From: Grifola frondosa
Lineage: Eukaryota > Basidiomycota > Agaricomycetes > Polyporales > Grifolaceae
Reading direction: 5' to 3'
NCBI GenBank assembly: GCA_001683735.1
Contig: LUGG01000002.1
Coordinates: forward strand, 124,001-188,000
Length of the DNA stretch: 64,000 bases
Shown here: positions 1-12,744 of the stretch, piece by piece
How positions within the stretch are numbered: position 1 is the first letter of the stretch
Layout of the letters: each line of letters begins with the position of its first letter
Notes under the pieces: generated by a model
Databases searched by the model: none
What the model was told of the DNA's origin: nothing
Seen by the model: only the letters and a program-made list of their open reading frames with translations
Position numbers and translations under genes: made by a program

Positions 1-955
1 TGGGTGAGAAGCGTCATTTGTGCGTCGGGGCATGTTTTGTGGCGGGTGGATGAAAGCTGTGTATTGGTCGGATAGCCATGGCTCTCGACGAGCCAAGCAT
101 ATGTCGCTCTATGTTCGAACAAGTGGCTACGAGTGGCACGTGGAGGACCCAAGGCTGCGAGCAACGGTTAATCGAGCGCTATCGAGCGCCAATTGTGAGC
201 CCCAGTCCCGAGCGTCTCTAGCGCTCAGCAAGGCTTGTAATTTTCCGATGATCACAGACTTTGGAAATATATTAATTACGCTGCTACTATAGAGGTGTAC
301 TGCGCAGACCTACAATAAGTGAGGCGCATAATTACAGACCTTTTACTGATACTCTTGGATGGACTAGTACTATCGCTCACATGCAGCTGCAACTTGCTTC
401 TCGACCAAGATGACCAGTGATTAATTGATTGATCACCCACCAATATACGTCATCAAACAGCATTCATTTTTGCGGTAAGTGCAGCGCTCTTCTGAATAGC
501 TTGGCTGCCCATTTCCTGGCCATCGATGTCTGGACGCTCTGAACACTCGGTGTACCGTTCAGATTGATGAGCACGGCTTGGGGAGCTTTGTCTCGAAAAA
601 GTTGTGAGTAAATATCTATTATCATTCAGTCTACCCTTGATATTCCTCAAATGCTCATTTTGCCCTACGTTCGCACAAAATGAAGGTACTAATTTTCCGC
701 TGAAATCCGCGTACTCACTTCGATTGATGTGGATTCAATAGACCTGCATTTGGTTTTGGATTAATCCAACATCAAAGCTGGTTTCCCATTATGTGTTGAC
801 AACGTCAACGTCACGAACTCGGTGAGCAGGTCAGTGACTCTGTCGCCCGCGGACCGGTGCTCGTCCAAACCGATATGATATATTTTTCTCAGACTCACTG
901 TTCTATTTTATAAGCAAAACTGTCTCACACAGTTGATCCCAAGAAAAACGCACAC
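1..955. other. No supportable gene
   Basis: Only short open frames without recognisable domains are present. I see no RNA gene and no repeat. The right end leads into the alpha/beta-hydrolase relic. Confidence 0.5.
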
Positions 956-959
956 CCTA

Positions 960-1970
960 ACGATACCTCATGCACCTGTCAATGACTACGGAACTCATCT
1001 CCATTACGAAGATGTTGGCGCTCCATCTGGCTACACGTCATATATCGCCATCGCTCTGATCCATGGGACAAACGTTCACAATGCGGAGTCGTAATCAGAC
1101 GTGTGGTCGGCATAGAACACCACCACGTTTATGCAAATATTGATCGTAGCCCCCTTCATCAATTTCGGCTAATACTTCCCATCACCATAGATCACGACTT
1201 TTGCCTTATATTCGTAAACCTTCACCACTGCGATTACACAGGCACCACAGCGTCCTCTCCGAAAGAACTCGCACTTTTGCGGAGCCCGAACAAGGATGAT
1301 CAGGCTGCTTTCATACGAGCACCGGGAATCGAGTTGGGAACATGGTTTGATGACACTCAGAACTTTCCACGCCCCTCCACAAGCGCGGGAAAGGAGCGCC
1401 CAGACTGGTGGAATAGCAAGCTGGGCTGGTAGTCTGGAAGCTGCATCACACTTTCATTCTTAGCTCATGACGATAAACTGGCTGTGCTTGACAGCTAACT
1501 TCAAAGCTTCATCATCTTCAGTGATCATCTCCTTATCGTCATCGCATGCATTATGAAAGTCTCATATTGGGTCCACACGGGTGCACCGACATTTCCATTC
1601 GGTGCCCCGTTGCCTCCGCTCCAGCAGTTGTATAACCCTTTGTGTGATCCCTCCCTTTCGCTCGAGCAGACTTCAACAAGCCTTTTCTTTCTGGGTATCT
1701 TCATACTACTCGCACTCGCCTTCCACAATGTCATCATTCCAGGTGCTCTTGAAGTCGGAATTCCTCTCTGGGCTCAGACAGGATCCCATATCCCACCCAC
1801 CTCCCGACGCACACCGATGGTTAAACGCATGACTGCTGCTGAGCTGGCAGCCGTAACGGACGCCAGCGTCATGGGCTCGCACATCGCCGTCCTGCACATC
1901 TCCCCGGAAATGTATTCCGAGAGCTTGCAGCTGGCGATGGTGCGAGATGAGCCGGGGGCGCCATAGCATT
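960..1970 (+). pseudogene. Alpha/beta-hydrolase relic
   Basis: Several frames carry, in the right order, pieces typical of a common basidiomycete alpha/beta-hydrolase family. The first is DYGTHLHYEDVGAPSGY followed by an oxyanion-hole-like LIHGT (about 985-1070). Next comes DYTGTT...LALLRSPNKDDQAAFIRA (about 1220-1325), then YNPLCDPSLSLEQ (1632-1670), QAFSFWVSSYYSH (about 1674-1712), and RMTAAELAAVTDASVMGSHIAVLHISPE (1825-1910). The pieces shift frame repeatedly and contain stops between them, and the nucleophile-elbow Ser motif is not intact. The gene therefore cannot make an enzyme. In living relatives the fold hydrolyses esters or related bonds. Small introns could explain some frame changes, but the stops in the central part favour a pseudogene. 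The family is recognised from memory of its sequence, not from a search. Confidence 0.6.
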
Positions 1971-1989
1971 CTGCGTGGTATGTCGCGCG

Positions 1990-2670
1990 CATGGCGTCGA
2001 AGCATCAAGACGGAAGAAAACTCGCGGTGACGAAGATGAAGGGGTGAATCATTTCGTGAGTGCAACTATGATATTACATGCGGCGGTGTGTGATTAAAGG
2101 CCTTGAAGCTACATTGGGACCAGCCTGATCAGACCGTCCAGTTTCTTAGTGGGATTGTGTAAGCGTACTGACACTGCGTACGTCTCTCTGTTCTGCAGGA
2201 TTCCGATGCGTTGATCTGTGTTGTCTATCTTATATCCCAGTTCAAAGTCCTTTGTCGAATGAATGTTCATTTCATAATGGAAACTGGTGAACGTTAACCT
2301 TAATACTGACGTTACCTGTACTATGAGACCCATTTCAAACTATATGCAGATGTTGCAGCGTCTGATATGGATCGTTTCTGACCAAAAGAAATGATCATCA
2401 GAGATGTCCTACATCATCGAGACGCCGTGGGATGACATCTCTGTTAGACTCAAGCTAGACCGAGTATTATACATGATGTAATATCCGTTAATTCTTCTGC
2501 TGCGGCCGGTCAACGATCATGGCAGCAGTGTGCCGACCAATGTTCAATTCCAAAACCCCACAACGAGACGAGACGTACAGCATACCCGAACATCGGAAGT
2601 AATGAAAAGCCTACTTCCGTCAGTGATTTTAGGCTATTGGCACCAATGCCCAAGACTTGGCAATGCCTTC
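1990..2670. other. No supportable gene
   Basis: I see only short open frames without family features. The stretch separates the hydrolase relic from the first copy of the duplicated block. Confidence 0.45.
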
Positions 2671-2679
2671 GCCTGCAAA

Positions 2680-5600
2680 CACAAGGAATATAGATAAGAG
2701 GGTGACGATGGCTGGGTACACATGATGTGATCGTGCGGCAGTAGACCCTATAATATACGACACCAGGTTACAGGACTCTAGGAAAGCAATGAAGGGAGAT
2801 ATGACGCAAGACAGATTCCAGTTCCTGAATGCACTATTCTTTCAAGCTCAGCGGCAGCGCGCACGAGGTAGTAACGGTAAAGCAGTATGTACTAACCGAA
2901 ACGATATCACAGTACTGGTAGTTACTCCCTGAGCCTGGATGGGCCGGCTTCGGCTCGAAATGGTTCATGAGAACCGATGTGGCCTAACTCTATTTCCTCG
3001 GCATTGTCCAGCATGCCATCGTGCTCGTGCTCGCCCTCTCCATCAGCGTCCTGCTCATCCAAGGAACCGGGCTCGATAGCAGAGAATGAGAATTCATGAT
3101 CGAGAGGGGCACCAACGGGTTCGACGAAAGCCGCAAATTGGACCGAGCCGACGAATGACGACGAATGACGGGTGACTTGAATCTTCCGTGCTGCTTTGAA
3201 ATGCATCGATTTCGTGGAGATTGAGCATGAACCGCGAGATAGAATCGCTGTCATTCTGTGCCGCAACGAATGTCAATACATATCAAAAGGAAGAGCAGTC
3301 AAATGCAGTTACTGACGGATCAACGAATTCGCCAATATACGAGCTATACTCCTACAGTTCATGACGCTCGTGAGTTATGGTCAGTAGGGATTCGAAATAG
3401 ATTTCCTTACGAAGATTTCTCCCAAATATTCAAATACAATATCTGCAACATTCATAATCAACAAAGCTCTATCGAATACACCATTGTCAATTAATATCAG
3501 GCCGGTTTTTAATTTTGATAACATAAAAGAAGTATATCCCACCTGATGGAGCAAGCATCATCAAGTCGAACATACCTCGAGAGAAGAATAAAAACTTACC
3601 ATCCCTTAGAATCACCGTATGGAAAGGAGTTTGCAGATTAGCTTCCGCAATGGCTCGTCTTCTCCAGTACGTCTGGTGTACAGTTACCGCAAGAACAAAT
3701 ATTTCTGCAGTGATTGTGGCCGCGCGCGATACATATGTCACTTGGATTATTGCGTGAGCCGCGCACTCCAGCATTATGAAGTTGACAGCACTACGTACAT
3801 CTATATGATGCAGGGATTCAGCGAATGAGCTGCAGTGGCATCAATGAATTTCACTGACATGTTGTTGAGTTCCAGTGAGACCAAATCCACCGCTGTACAA
3901 TTGATCGGAGGTGGAGCTACAGCTACTATTCGCCGCACATATACAAACTAGAAGTACACGTCATACTTCAATTTCATGCCAGGCTCAATGTCAAGGACAG
4001 AGCTCACCAGGGAAAATCTGCATTGAACCAGTGACAAGATCAATATCAAAGAAGCTATTTGCCATTGACGACAAGACAAGGCATATGCTCGCAGAGTTGA
4101 GAATGCTTTCCAAAGTATCAATTGATGGCGAAGAGTGAGAATGTTGTATGGCTACTCACCGGCTACAAGAAAACGGAAGAGCAGGTCAAAAGCTGTCGTC
4201 AGCCAAACCAACGCAGAACAGCTCTGGAAATTATGAGTGAGCAACGACAGTCTATAGTGACAGGGCGACTACTGTACCATTATCGACATTGGGAGGTTAA
4301 GAATGAATTCTAGAAGAAAGAATACCTTGCGGCCAAAAACAGCAAGGTGGCTGCCGAGAATCGACGCTTCCATACCAGTTGATATTCACGGTCGATCGTG
4401 ATAAGATACTCGTAGACCAGAAGAGCTGGACAAATATGAATGAGAAATTACCAGAGATTGTACGGAGTCACTGACCGGTTGCCGATATACAACAACATAT
4501 GGTAGGACATATTAGACGAGGAAAACATTGTGGTAGGAGTCACCCACAGTTGTCGATCCTCGTTGGCGTTGGAAACGGATGACATGGTATGCGGTAGTCC
4601 GAAAGACGTGGGACTCAATGCTCTAGCTGAGATGGAGATGTTCTGTTATATCTATCCTCGAAGGACAATGCTGTCATACTGCGGCATCTTCGCTATCAGA
4701 ACATGGTTGATCGCAACTGTACTAGCGCAATGAGACAACGACACAGATAACTTGAATGAATCCTCGCCTTAGTACCGCGGATGATGCCACGTAACATGCC
4801 AACATGCATTTTTCGGTCCACGAGAATAAGAATGAATAGCTAGAAGTTCACTTTGAGCAGTTGGGATGAGTAGTTTTCACGGCATCAGGATAGATCACTT
4901 GCCTAATAACGCAATCCGTATGATGTATATCACCGGGAACGCCAGTAAGCCGGACAACAGATATAGCACTGCCTTTCAGCAACGACATCTTGTGCCAGGA
5001 ATAGCATGGAAAGATGGGAGACGATGGTGGTAAATAAACAACCCAATAGTTGAACAGTACGTCGGAAGGAAGTCGAAGTATAGGCTGTGCATCGGTCACA
5101 GTATATTAGTAGATTAGCAGATGCGATAGGAATAGAGCCCGCAGAGAGCGTGGGTCCAGACTGCATGAGGTCAGCAGACACGGAATCATGGATCGAAAGA
5201 TGTGATGTGGCCACGGCGGGGTGCAGCGATGCTCTGCCGTCTCGCAATAGCCTTTATACCATGACGCATAGCGAAGCGTCAACTCTGTATCACAATTTGC
5301 TGTATTGACAGTCGCAGAACTTCAGGAGACAAACATGGGGCACCCGAAAGGCACATCTTCCAGATACAGTCGTAGGCGACTATGCATCATGGTAGAGGCA
5401 ACCAGTGATAGCTCACAGTGTTCGTATATGAGAGACCAGCAGTCATGACGAGCACCATCGGGAGAAGTCGTAAGGCTGGCACGGACTTTGACTGGAGCGA
5501 TCTACCGAAAGAATATACTCTGGCAACGTATGGGAGGGTCTACTAGAGCCTAACAAGCAATCGTTCAGAGCGCGTCGATGGTGTGCAAGTGGCCATGAAC

Positions 5601-5770
5601 CATGCGTCACTGACGCTATCAAAAATGGGCGAACCGGCTGTCGAGGGTTATTATATGGACCAAGACTCGAAACAAGGGCATGTGGATGGAAATGCTCACC
5701 AAGATAGAGACGCACGTAGTTACCAACAACACCACCACCGAACAACACTGAGATAACACCTAGGCTCCTC
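2680..5770. repeat. Large diverged direct repeat, copy A
   Basis: This block reappears in the same order and orientation at about 9,270-12,350, an offset near 6.6 kb. Landmarks shared by both copies are the ATAAGAG...GACACCAGGTTACAG stretch (2,690-2,780 and 9,285-9,370), the AACCGCGAGAT block (3,230 and 9,735), the CTTCCAGTACGTCTGG block (3,660 and 10,157) and the CGGTCCACGAGAATAAGAATGA region (4,813 and 11,350). By eye the copies differ by many substitutions and small indels, so the duplication is old. It contains the DUF6533 relic at 2,930-4,440 and a second relic at about 4,850-5,895 that I cannot name. Confidence 0.75.
2930..4440 (-). pseudogene. DUF6533-type seven-helix membrane protein relic, copy A
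   Basis: Read on the minus strand from about 4,440 down, the N-terminal exon gives LLVYEYLITIDREYQLVWKR followed by LLFLAAR. This is the DUF6533 signature (Y-D/E-Y-L-x-T-x-D-x-E...W...LLFLxxRY). Further down come the helix-rich CAAHAIIQVTYVSRAATITAE and YWRRRAIAEANLQTPFHTVILRDG, which form the second half of these proteins (about 3,590-3,780). SRFMLNLHEI lies at about 3,215-3,250, where this family carries SRFLLNLRE. The pieces lie in different frames and are interrupted by stops. DUF6533 proteins are abundant GPCR-like membrane proteins of unknown function in mushroom fungi. This copy is very unlikely to be functional. Confidence 0.6.
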
Positions 5771-5895
5771 GTCCATGCCCGGACCGCGGAGTGTCGAAGT
5801 CGTGATAACGTCGTATGGCGGAGCATGTTCGTGTAGAGCGAGACCAGCGCCGTGACATTGTCAGGAAAGACCTGCACAGGATACGCGATCCGCAA
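4848..5895 (-). pseudogene. Unrecognised coding relic, repeated three times
   Basis: Minus-strand frames such as PILRLPSDVLFNYWVVYLPP and SHLSIHDSVSADL reappear at 6,533-7,223 and 11,375-12,480 with many differences and different frame breaks. The three copies show that this was once a conserved segment next to the DUF6533 relics. I cannot assign a family. It could be the first half of the neighbouring membrane-protein gene or a separate gene. No intact open frame remains. Confidence 0.35.
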
Positions 5896-5899
5896 TGAG

Positions 5900-6130
5900 T
5901 TGGCGTAGAATTGGAGGCCATGACATCCATGCTCACCATCTGATCGGTACGATAGTCAGACTCAAGCTCGGCTATTCCGCTGTCCTCGTTGTCGAAGGAG
6001 TTGACGAAGTCGTCATGTTGATATGTATCGGTGCCGTGTTCGCAGGCCATATAATGGTATTCACGGTCAAAGGTGATAAGGTACTCATATAGTAGAAGAG
6101 CTGCGACAAATAGGAATGAGAAAATGGCTT
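5900..6130 (-). pseudogene. DUF6533 N-terminal fragment, copy C
   Basis: On the minus strand FLFVAALLLYEYLITFDREY (about 6,040-6,120) repeats the N-terminal helix and signature of the DUF6533 relics at 4,400 and 10,900. Downstream the sequence changes to HGTDTYQHDDFVNSFDNEDS, which belongs to the other relic of this repeat family. The copy is therefore truncated and apparently joined to different material by a deletion. This suggests unequal recombination between the copies. Confidence 0.45.
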
Positions 6131-6499
6131 GCGCTCGTGTACATGAACCACTGACCAGTTCCCGATACGTTGCAACATGTTAGGATGAAGCTGTGGGATA
6201 GGATATATTAGATGAGCAAAGATTGTTGCAGTTGCCGATCATCTTCGGCGCTGACAGTGGATGATATTATGTGAGGTAGTCTGAAAGACGTGGGAATCAA
6301 TGTTCTAAAAGAAATAGAGAGACACTGCTTTTATGTTTATACCCGAAGACAACATCACTGTAGCGGGATTTCGTCAGCGACATGCTCTATTGATCTTTGG
6401 AGTGAGGTAGGATAGGTTGAAAGAATGCTCGCCTCAGTAACACGGATGATGTTCACTCAAGACATCAACACATATTTTTCGGTCCTCGAGAATGACAAG

Positions 6500-7240
6500 G
6501 AACATCTAGAAGTTTGCTGTCAGCATTCGAGATCAGGATGAATCACGTCCCAACATATCGCACCATGTATCATACTCACTGGGAACATCAGTAAATCCGA
6601 CAACAGCCGGCGCACCGCCTGTCAGCCAAGCACAGCGCGGAAGGTATGAGATGACGGCTGTTAATAGATAACCCAACCATTGAACGGGTACGTTGGAGGG
6701 AAGTCGGAACACAGACTGTGTATCAGCCAGTGCAAGTTGGTAGCTTGGGCGATATGATAGGAACAGAGACGGCGGCGAGCGCGAGTCCAGATGGCACGTT
6801 GGCAGACACGGAATCACGGATGGAAAGATGTGATGTAGCCACTGTGGAGTGATCGTGTGGAAGAGCGTACAGGTCGTATACAGCGATCCTGCCGTCAAGT
6901 CGTCGGCAAAGGACTGCATCGTCCAAGAGACCCGGAGGGAGTTGGTGGGAAACTGGATATCGTGGCATCTGGTGAAGTGCGCCAACGTGTCGTCCATGCT
7001 CGCCATCTGATCGAGACAGAGCTCCGTGCCATACTCTGATGTCCTCCTCGCTGTCGAAGAAGCCAACGACGTCGTTGTGTTGATGAGTCTCGAGGCCGTG
7101 GTCGCGAGTGTCTACGGGGGGATGTCGATGCAGACGATCCAGTCGGAGTAGAGGATGGGTGTCTCCCTCCAACAAGACGAGCTCGCTAGCTACGAAAGAA
7201 ATGTCTGCGAAAACAGACTGCACGAGACGACGTGGGCACG
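6500..7240 (-). repeat. Partial third copy of the duplicated relic block
   Basis: The frames at 6,533-7,066 and 6,723-7,223 on the minus strand (for example LDQMASMDDTLAHF and HLSIRDSVSANVPSG) are diverged counterparts of 4,848-5,895 and 11,375-12,480. Two alternative minus-strand frames are open across the same stretch, which is unusual for a relic. I cannot tell which is ancestral. Confidence 0.4.
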
Positions 7241-7329
7241 TGACAAGTTGAGTGAGAGTTATTAATCGCTCATGGTAGCCCTAATCTTGATGACCTAGCG
7301 CTAGGGTTAGGCTTACAACCATTAGCAGC

Positions 7330-8850
7330 TACCCGCCGGGATGGTTGGGCGCCTCACATTTTGACATCGGCGCTTAGTTGGGCTCGTTTGGCTCTTACCG
7401 TGGTCCTCAACATGCATTCTCATGGCTTCACATGCACGGTTAGTCATCTTGCCTCTATCTATGTGCTGAAGATCTTTAGAGATGTTGGCAAAGTCTCCCT
7501 CAATCTCTCGACACCACATTGTCCAACCGTGCTCAGCTGCCTGTACGACTCCCCATGTCCATCCGGACAACACATAACTGAGGTTGCCTGTTCTTAGTAG
7601 TGGGACAGATGGAGAAATAGGCAAATTTATTGACTCGTCGAGTGCAATGCTGTGGCGGTAAGTCCTCCCAGGATCGATCCTCCACGTTTGTTCTCATTGT
7701 CTGCGTGCAGAACCATTATGTTCTTGTACACATATGGTGCAGTGAGATCCACAGCACCGTATAGTTTTGAGAATGTCCTCGGACATGCTTAGCTGAGCAG
7801 TGCATTGATCTTCCAGTCGTCCTTAGATGTACATGTCGACTTTCTGCAGGTGTCTTCCAGACCGGGTGGCGCATGCATTGGGAATCATCCTCGTCTTCAC
7901 ATTTTGTATGGTGCGTTCATATGTGATGATGTCAGGATCCTGCTTGTGTTTAATGGCCATTCGATGCAGCGAAGGGTGTGGAGACAGTTAATTTCTTCAT
8001 TCACAGACTGCGCAGTGATTTTTGGCAACACGCCTCCGCTGAAAATCAGGCACTTAGTCCTACCGTCAACAACTGCACATATGACTACGGCTCTCATTTT
8101 CACAGATTGATCATCGCGTGAGATATACAGCTCACGGACCGCAGCTGGGTTACTGCGAGTGCACGATGAGCAAAATAATGTCTTCCGCGGTAACCAGATC
8201 CCACATATCAACCCATGACACACTTCAGAGATTAATACTGCTTCCGATCATCAGATCATGGCGTAGCCCTCTCAAATGGCATTTCTCCTTGAGTCTGTTG
8301 ACTGAGTCGCCCCAGCTCGCATGATGTCCAACCGTGCTGCCCATACCACTCCATATGTTCATCTGGCCGACATCTACTCGCGGTTGTGGATTCTCAGTCT
8401 GTGGAAGAGAAAGAGGAACCAGCAGATCCATTGGCTCTTCAAGTGCATTGCTGAGTCGGTGAATCCATTCAGATTCGATCATCCCCACTTGGTCTCATCG
8501 CCTGTCCGTAGGCTGGTACGCTATTCTACACGTACTGCAGGAGGGGATCCATAACGTCGTATGCTCTTTGGAATATCATAGGAATTGCCGGACTTAGTAC
8601 GTCGATCCTCCACTCGCCCTAAGATGTCCACGTCCACTTTCTGCAGGCGTCCTCCGTTCACATGCGATGGTACAAGTATCCCGCCGGTGCTTAATGGCCA
8701 TTATGTGCGAACAACGTCGTGTCTTCATTCACAGTCTGCGCAGTGTTGGCCAAGAATCCTCCGCTGAAAAGGCTCAGGCACTTATTGCTACCACCAATAG
8801 CTGTCCATGCGACTCACTGCTTTGTTTTCACATATTGATCGTTTGTCAGA
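7330..8850. repeat. Tandem duplication with about 0.8 kb period
   Basis: Two diverged units lie head to tail. Matching landmarks include GTCCAACCGTGCT (7,526 and 8,328), the CTTAGATGTACATGTCGACTT and CTAAGATGTCCACGTCCACTT blocks with TTTCTGCAGG (7,822 and 8,621), TTAATGGCCATT (7,950 and 8,690), TTCATTCACAG.CTGCGCAGTG (7,997 and 8,723) and CCTCCGCTGAAAA (8,032 and 8,757). Spacing is 730-800 bases. The right unit has internal deletions. Minus-strand frames of up to 108 codons lie in the units, but no family is recognised. Confidence 0.65.
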
Positions 8851-9269
8851 TCCTGGGATCATACATCATGTGAGCTCCTCGTGGAACGTAACGGGTCGTT
8901 GGACAGCCAAAGAATCGGCGTGAGCGAGCCTCAGTCTGGTGGTTCATCAGCTCCTCCATGCGCGGCTTCAGCTCCCTCATGTTCTCCCTTCCCGTACTAC
9001 TCTACGCTCTTCTCTACGCCTGCCACCGCGCACCCTGCAATGCTGCAGCAGACGTGTGCAACGTGACGAGCGTGCGCAGGAACATCAGGTTGTTTGGGAT
9101 GTGCGGGAGCACTGTGGACACCGACCTCAGCTGGTCTGGCCATCATTGATGGGTGGAAGATGTCTGCTACGTTCTACTAGGAGGCATTACAATTGTGCTT
9201 TTTTCGTTTTTGTATTGTACAGCATAGTACAAGCGCATGCTGAGGAGATCCTGTATATTAATCCAATAA

Positions 9270-12200
9270 ATCAATGCAAAAAGGAATAGATAAGAGAGTG
9301 ATGACAGTTTAGTACACATGATCCTCGCAGCGGCAAACCTCTATAATTTACGACACCAAGTTACAGTACTCCAAGAGAGGAATGAAGGAAGATGTCTGAT
9401 GCCACACAGGCTCCAGTTCCTGCATGCACCTTTCTTCTAGTCTCATTGTCAGCACACACGACGTAGTGATGGGATCGCAATATTGCACGAACCGAAACAA
9501 TATCACAGTCCTGGTAGTTTACTCCCTGAACCCGGATGGACTGGCTTCGGCTTCAGATGGCTCATTAAAACCGACCTACACTAACTCTATGTCCTCGTCA
9601 TTGTCCTGAATGTCCTCGTGCTCGCCCTCTCTATCGGCTATCTGCTCGTCCAAGGAACTGCGATCAATGGCAGAGAGCGAGAATTCGTCGAACCGGTCCT
9701 ACATTGGGATGCATAAATTTCACGGAGGTTGAGCATGAACCGCGAGATGAGAATTGCTGTCACAGCGGGTGTCAATAGAAATCAAAATGAAGAGTAATAA
9801 ATCGCAGTGACTGACAGATCGGCGAACTGGGCGATATACCCGGAGCCTTCCTGATGACAATACACAGAGTTATGAGTGAGGATGGGTAGCAATTCGCAAT
9901 AAGTCTCCCTACAAGGACATCTCCAAAATATACAAATACAATATCTGCAATGTTCATCATCAGCAAAGCACTAGGATACCATTGTAAATTAACATCAGCC
10001 CGATTTTAACTTTTGATAACCTACAGGAAGTATACCGTACCTGATAGAGTCTCATCAGGTCGTACGTATATCAAGGTAGGAATGGAAACTTACCGTCCCT
10101 CAGGATCACCGTGTGCAACGAAGTTCGGAGATTATCCGCTGCAATAGCTCGTCTCTTCCAGTACGTCTGGCGTATGGTTACTGCAATAAGTAGTATTTCT
10201 GCAATGATTGTGGCCGCATCCCCTACATACGCCACTTGGATCATTGCGTGAGCAGAGCACTTGAACAATATAAGGCCGACAGCATTACATACATCTATAT
10301 GATGCACGGATTCAGTCGACGAAATGCATTGACATCAATGAATTTCACTCACATTTTGTCGAGCCCCTGTGAGAACAAAGACACGCACGTTTGTACAATT
10401 GATCGGAGGCGGAGCTACAACCACTATTTGCCGCACATCCAGAAACTAGAAGTACGTGTCACACTTAAATTTCATTGTAGGCTGAATGTCGAGGACAGAG
10501 CTCACCAGGTTGGTTCCCCATTGAACCAGTGACAAGGTGAATATCAATGACGCCATTTGCCATTGATGACCAGACAAGGCGTATGCTCGCAGACTTGAGA
10601 ATGCTGCACAAAATATCAATTGCCCGTTAGAAGTGAGAATATTGTATGGCTACTCACCAGCCACGAGAAAAGGAAGAGTAGCTCCAAAGCTGTCTGCAAC
10701 CAATTTAATACAGAACAGCTCTGGAAATTATGAGTGGGCAAACAGTCTATAGTAGCATGATGAGAACTGTACCCTTATTGATATTGGATATATGCTTGGG
10801 AGGGTAAGAACCAAGTCGAGGAGCAAAGAATACCTTGCGACCAAAAAAAGTACGATGGCCGCCAAGAATCGACGCGTCCACACGAGCTGATATTCACGGT
10901 CGAACGTGATAACGTACTCGTAGACCAGAAGAGCTGCAACAAATAGGAATGAGAAAATGACCGGAGGTTGTACGTGAATCACTAACCGGTTGCCAATACA
11001 CTACAACATATGGAGATAAAGCTGCGCAGAAGGACATATTAGATGAGGAAAGTTTGCGGGAAGATGTCACTCACAGTTGTCGATCCTCTTCGGCATTGGC
11101 AGCGGATGACATGGTGTGATGTAGTCAGAACCACTCTGGACTCAATGCTCTAGTAGAGGTGGAGATATTCTACTCTTATATCTACCCCGGGCGACAACAT
11201 CACCAAACTGCGGTATCCTCGCAGTCAGAACATGATTGATTATAGCTGTATGAGTGCAACGGGTCAACGAGTCAGGAAGAATGACTTGAATCAATCCTCG
11301 CCTCAGTACCATCGATGATGTCCATGTAAGATGTCAACTTACATTTTTCGGTCCTCGAGAATGAGAAGGAACATCTAGAAGTTCGCTTTGCGTAGTTGAG
11401 ATGAGTAGTTTTTCATGGCACCAGGATAGATCACTTGCCTAATATTGCAATCCGTATCATACATGTCACTGGGAACATCAGTTAGCCGAACAACAGATAT
11501 AGCACTGCCTGTCGGCCATGACGTCTTGTGCCAGGAATAGCACGGAAGGATGGGAGACAATGGTTGTAAATAAACAATCCAATGCTTGAACGGGTACGTC
11601 GGACGGAAGTCGAAGTACAGGCTATGCATCAGCCACAGCATGTTGGTAGCTGGCTAGATGCGATAGGAACAGAGCCCGCGGCGAGCGCGAGTCCAGACTG
11701 CACGATGTCAGCAGACGCGGAATCACGAATCGAACGATGTGATGTGGCCATGGCGGAGTGCAGCGATGCTCTGCGGTCACATAATAGCCTTTGTACCCAC
11801 GAAGTGGAGCAAAGTGTAATGCTGTGTCATCGCTGTACTGACGGTTGCAGAACTTCAGAAGACAAACTTCGGACATCTGAAATGTACATCTGTAAAATAC
11901 AGTCGCCAGTGACCATGCATCGTTGAACAGTAGAAGTAACCGGCGATAGCTCGGTGTTCGCATATGATAGACTGGGGGTCACGGCGAGGGAGACGCTCCA
12001 TCAGCGAAAAATGGTATGGCTGGTACAGACTTTAAATGGAGCGACCTACCGAAAGGATGTACCCCGGCAACGTATGGGAGGATCTACTAGAGCTTCGAAA
12101 CTTGGGCTGCCTATTCAGAGCACATCAATGGTGTGCAAGTGGCCATGACTGCGTGCATCACAGGCGCGATGATGGACGAATTGAATGAAATACGGTTGCA

Positions 12201-12350
12201 CACTGGCTGTCGAGGGTTATCATCAGGACCAAGACTCGACGCAAGGGCATGTGGACGAAAATGCTCACCAAAACAGAGATGCACTGTAATTACCAACAGC
12301 ATCACGGAATAGCACCGAGATAATTCATCGGCTCCTCGTCCACGCCCAGA
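9270..12350. repeat. Large diverged direct repeat, copy B
   Basis: This is the second copy of the 2,680-5,770 block, colinear with it. It carries the better-preserved DUF6533 relic at 9,560-10,980 and another copy of the unnamed relic at 11,375-12,480. The right boundary lies close to the start of the AT-rich mobile island at about 12.7 kb. Confidence 0.75.
9560..10980 (-). pseudogene. DUF6533-type seven-helix membrane protein relic, copy B
   Basis: The N-terminal exon read on the minus strand is open from 10,982 to 10,728 and contains FSFLFVAALLVYEYVITFDR and then YQLVWTRRFLAAIVLFLVARY. This is a textbook DUF6533 signature ending at a plausible splice donor. A second open stretch (10,307-10,071) gives HAMIQVAYVGDAATIIAE, YWKRRAIAADNLRTSLHTVI and LRDG with a donor-like GTAAG after it. 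A third (about 9,960-9,720) gives NIADIVFVYFGD and SRFMLNLREIY. These match the second half of DUF6533 proteins. Stops and frame changes lie between the pieces. The better conservation compared with copy A suggests this copy was inactivated later. Function of the family is unknown. Confidence 0.65.
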
Positions 12351-12480
12351 CCGGGTATCCAAGAAGCCCGAGTCGTCGTGCTGATATGCACCGAGGCTGC
12401 ACTCGTGGGCGCACTGCAGGATGACATCCCTGCGGGACCCAATCATGCTTCTCCTATCGCATAATGGAGTGCTAATTGGC
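11375..12480 (-). pseudogene. Unrecognised coding relic, copy B
   Basis: Minus-strand frames (LYFDFRPTYPFKHWIVYLQP; HIVRFVIPRLLTSCSLDSRS; GEHFRPHALASSLGPDDNPR) parallel those at 4,848-5,895. Frame changes and stops interrupt it. No domain is recognised, and no function is proposed. Confidence 0.35.
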
Positions 12481-12744
12481 GACAATGGGATGGAATTGTC
12501 TATCTAAGGACTCGGTGTTAGATATATAGGATAAGTGGAAGAATGGTGGGAACATGCACATAGTATGTCTTGCCAACTGTAGTAGAAATATGCCGTGAAC
12601 GTTGTAACTGGTACTGCTATGTACTGGGGACTGCGGCCATAAGACTGAATGACTGTAGTACTTGCACGCGTGAGCGCTTACTTGAGTTGCATCGGTGTAA
12701 AGTCCCCAGGCTCTAGTATAAAAATTAGAAAACACCAAACAAGG

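Noticed and set aside
1553..1966. 137-codon frame as an intact gene
   Set aside because: It merges two frames of the hydrolase relic and begins in the middle of that family.
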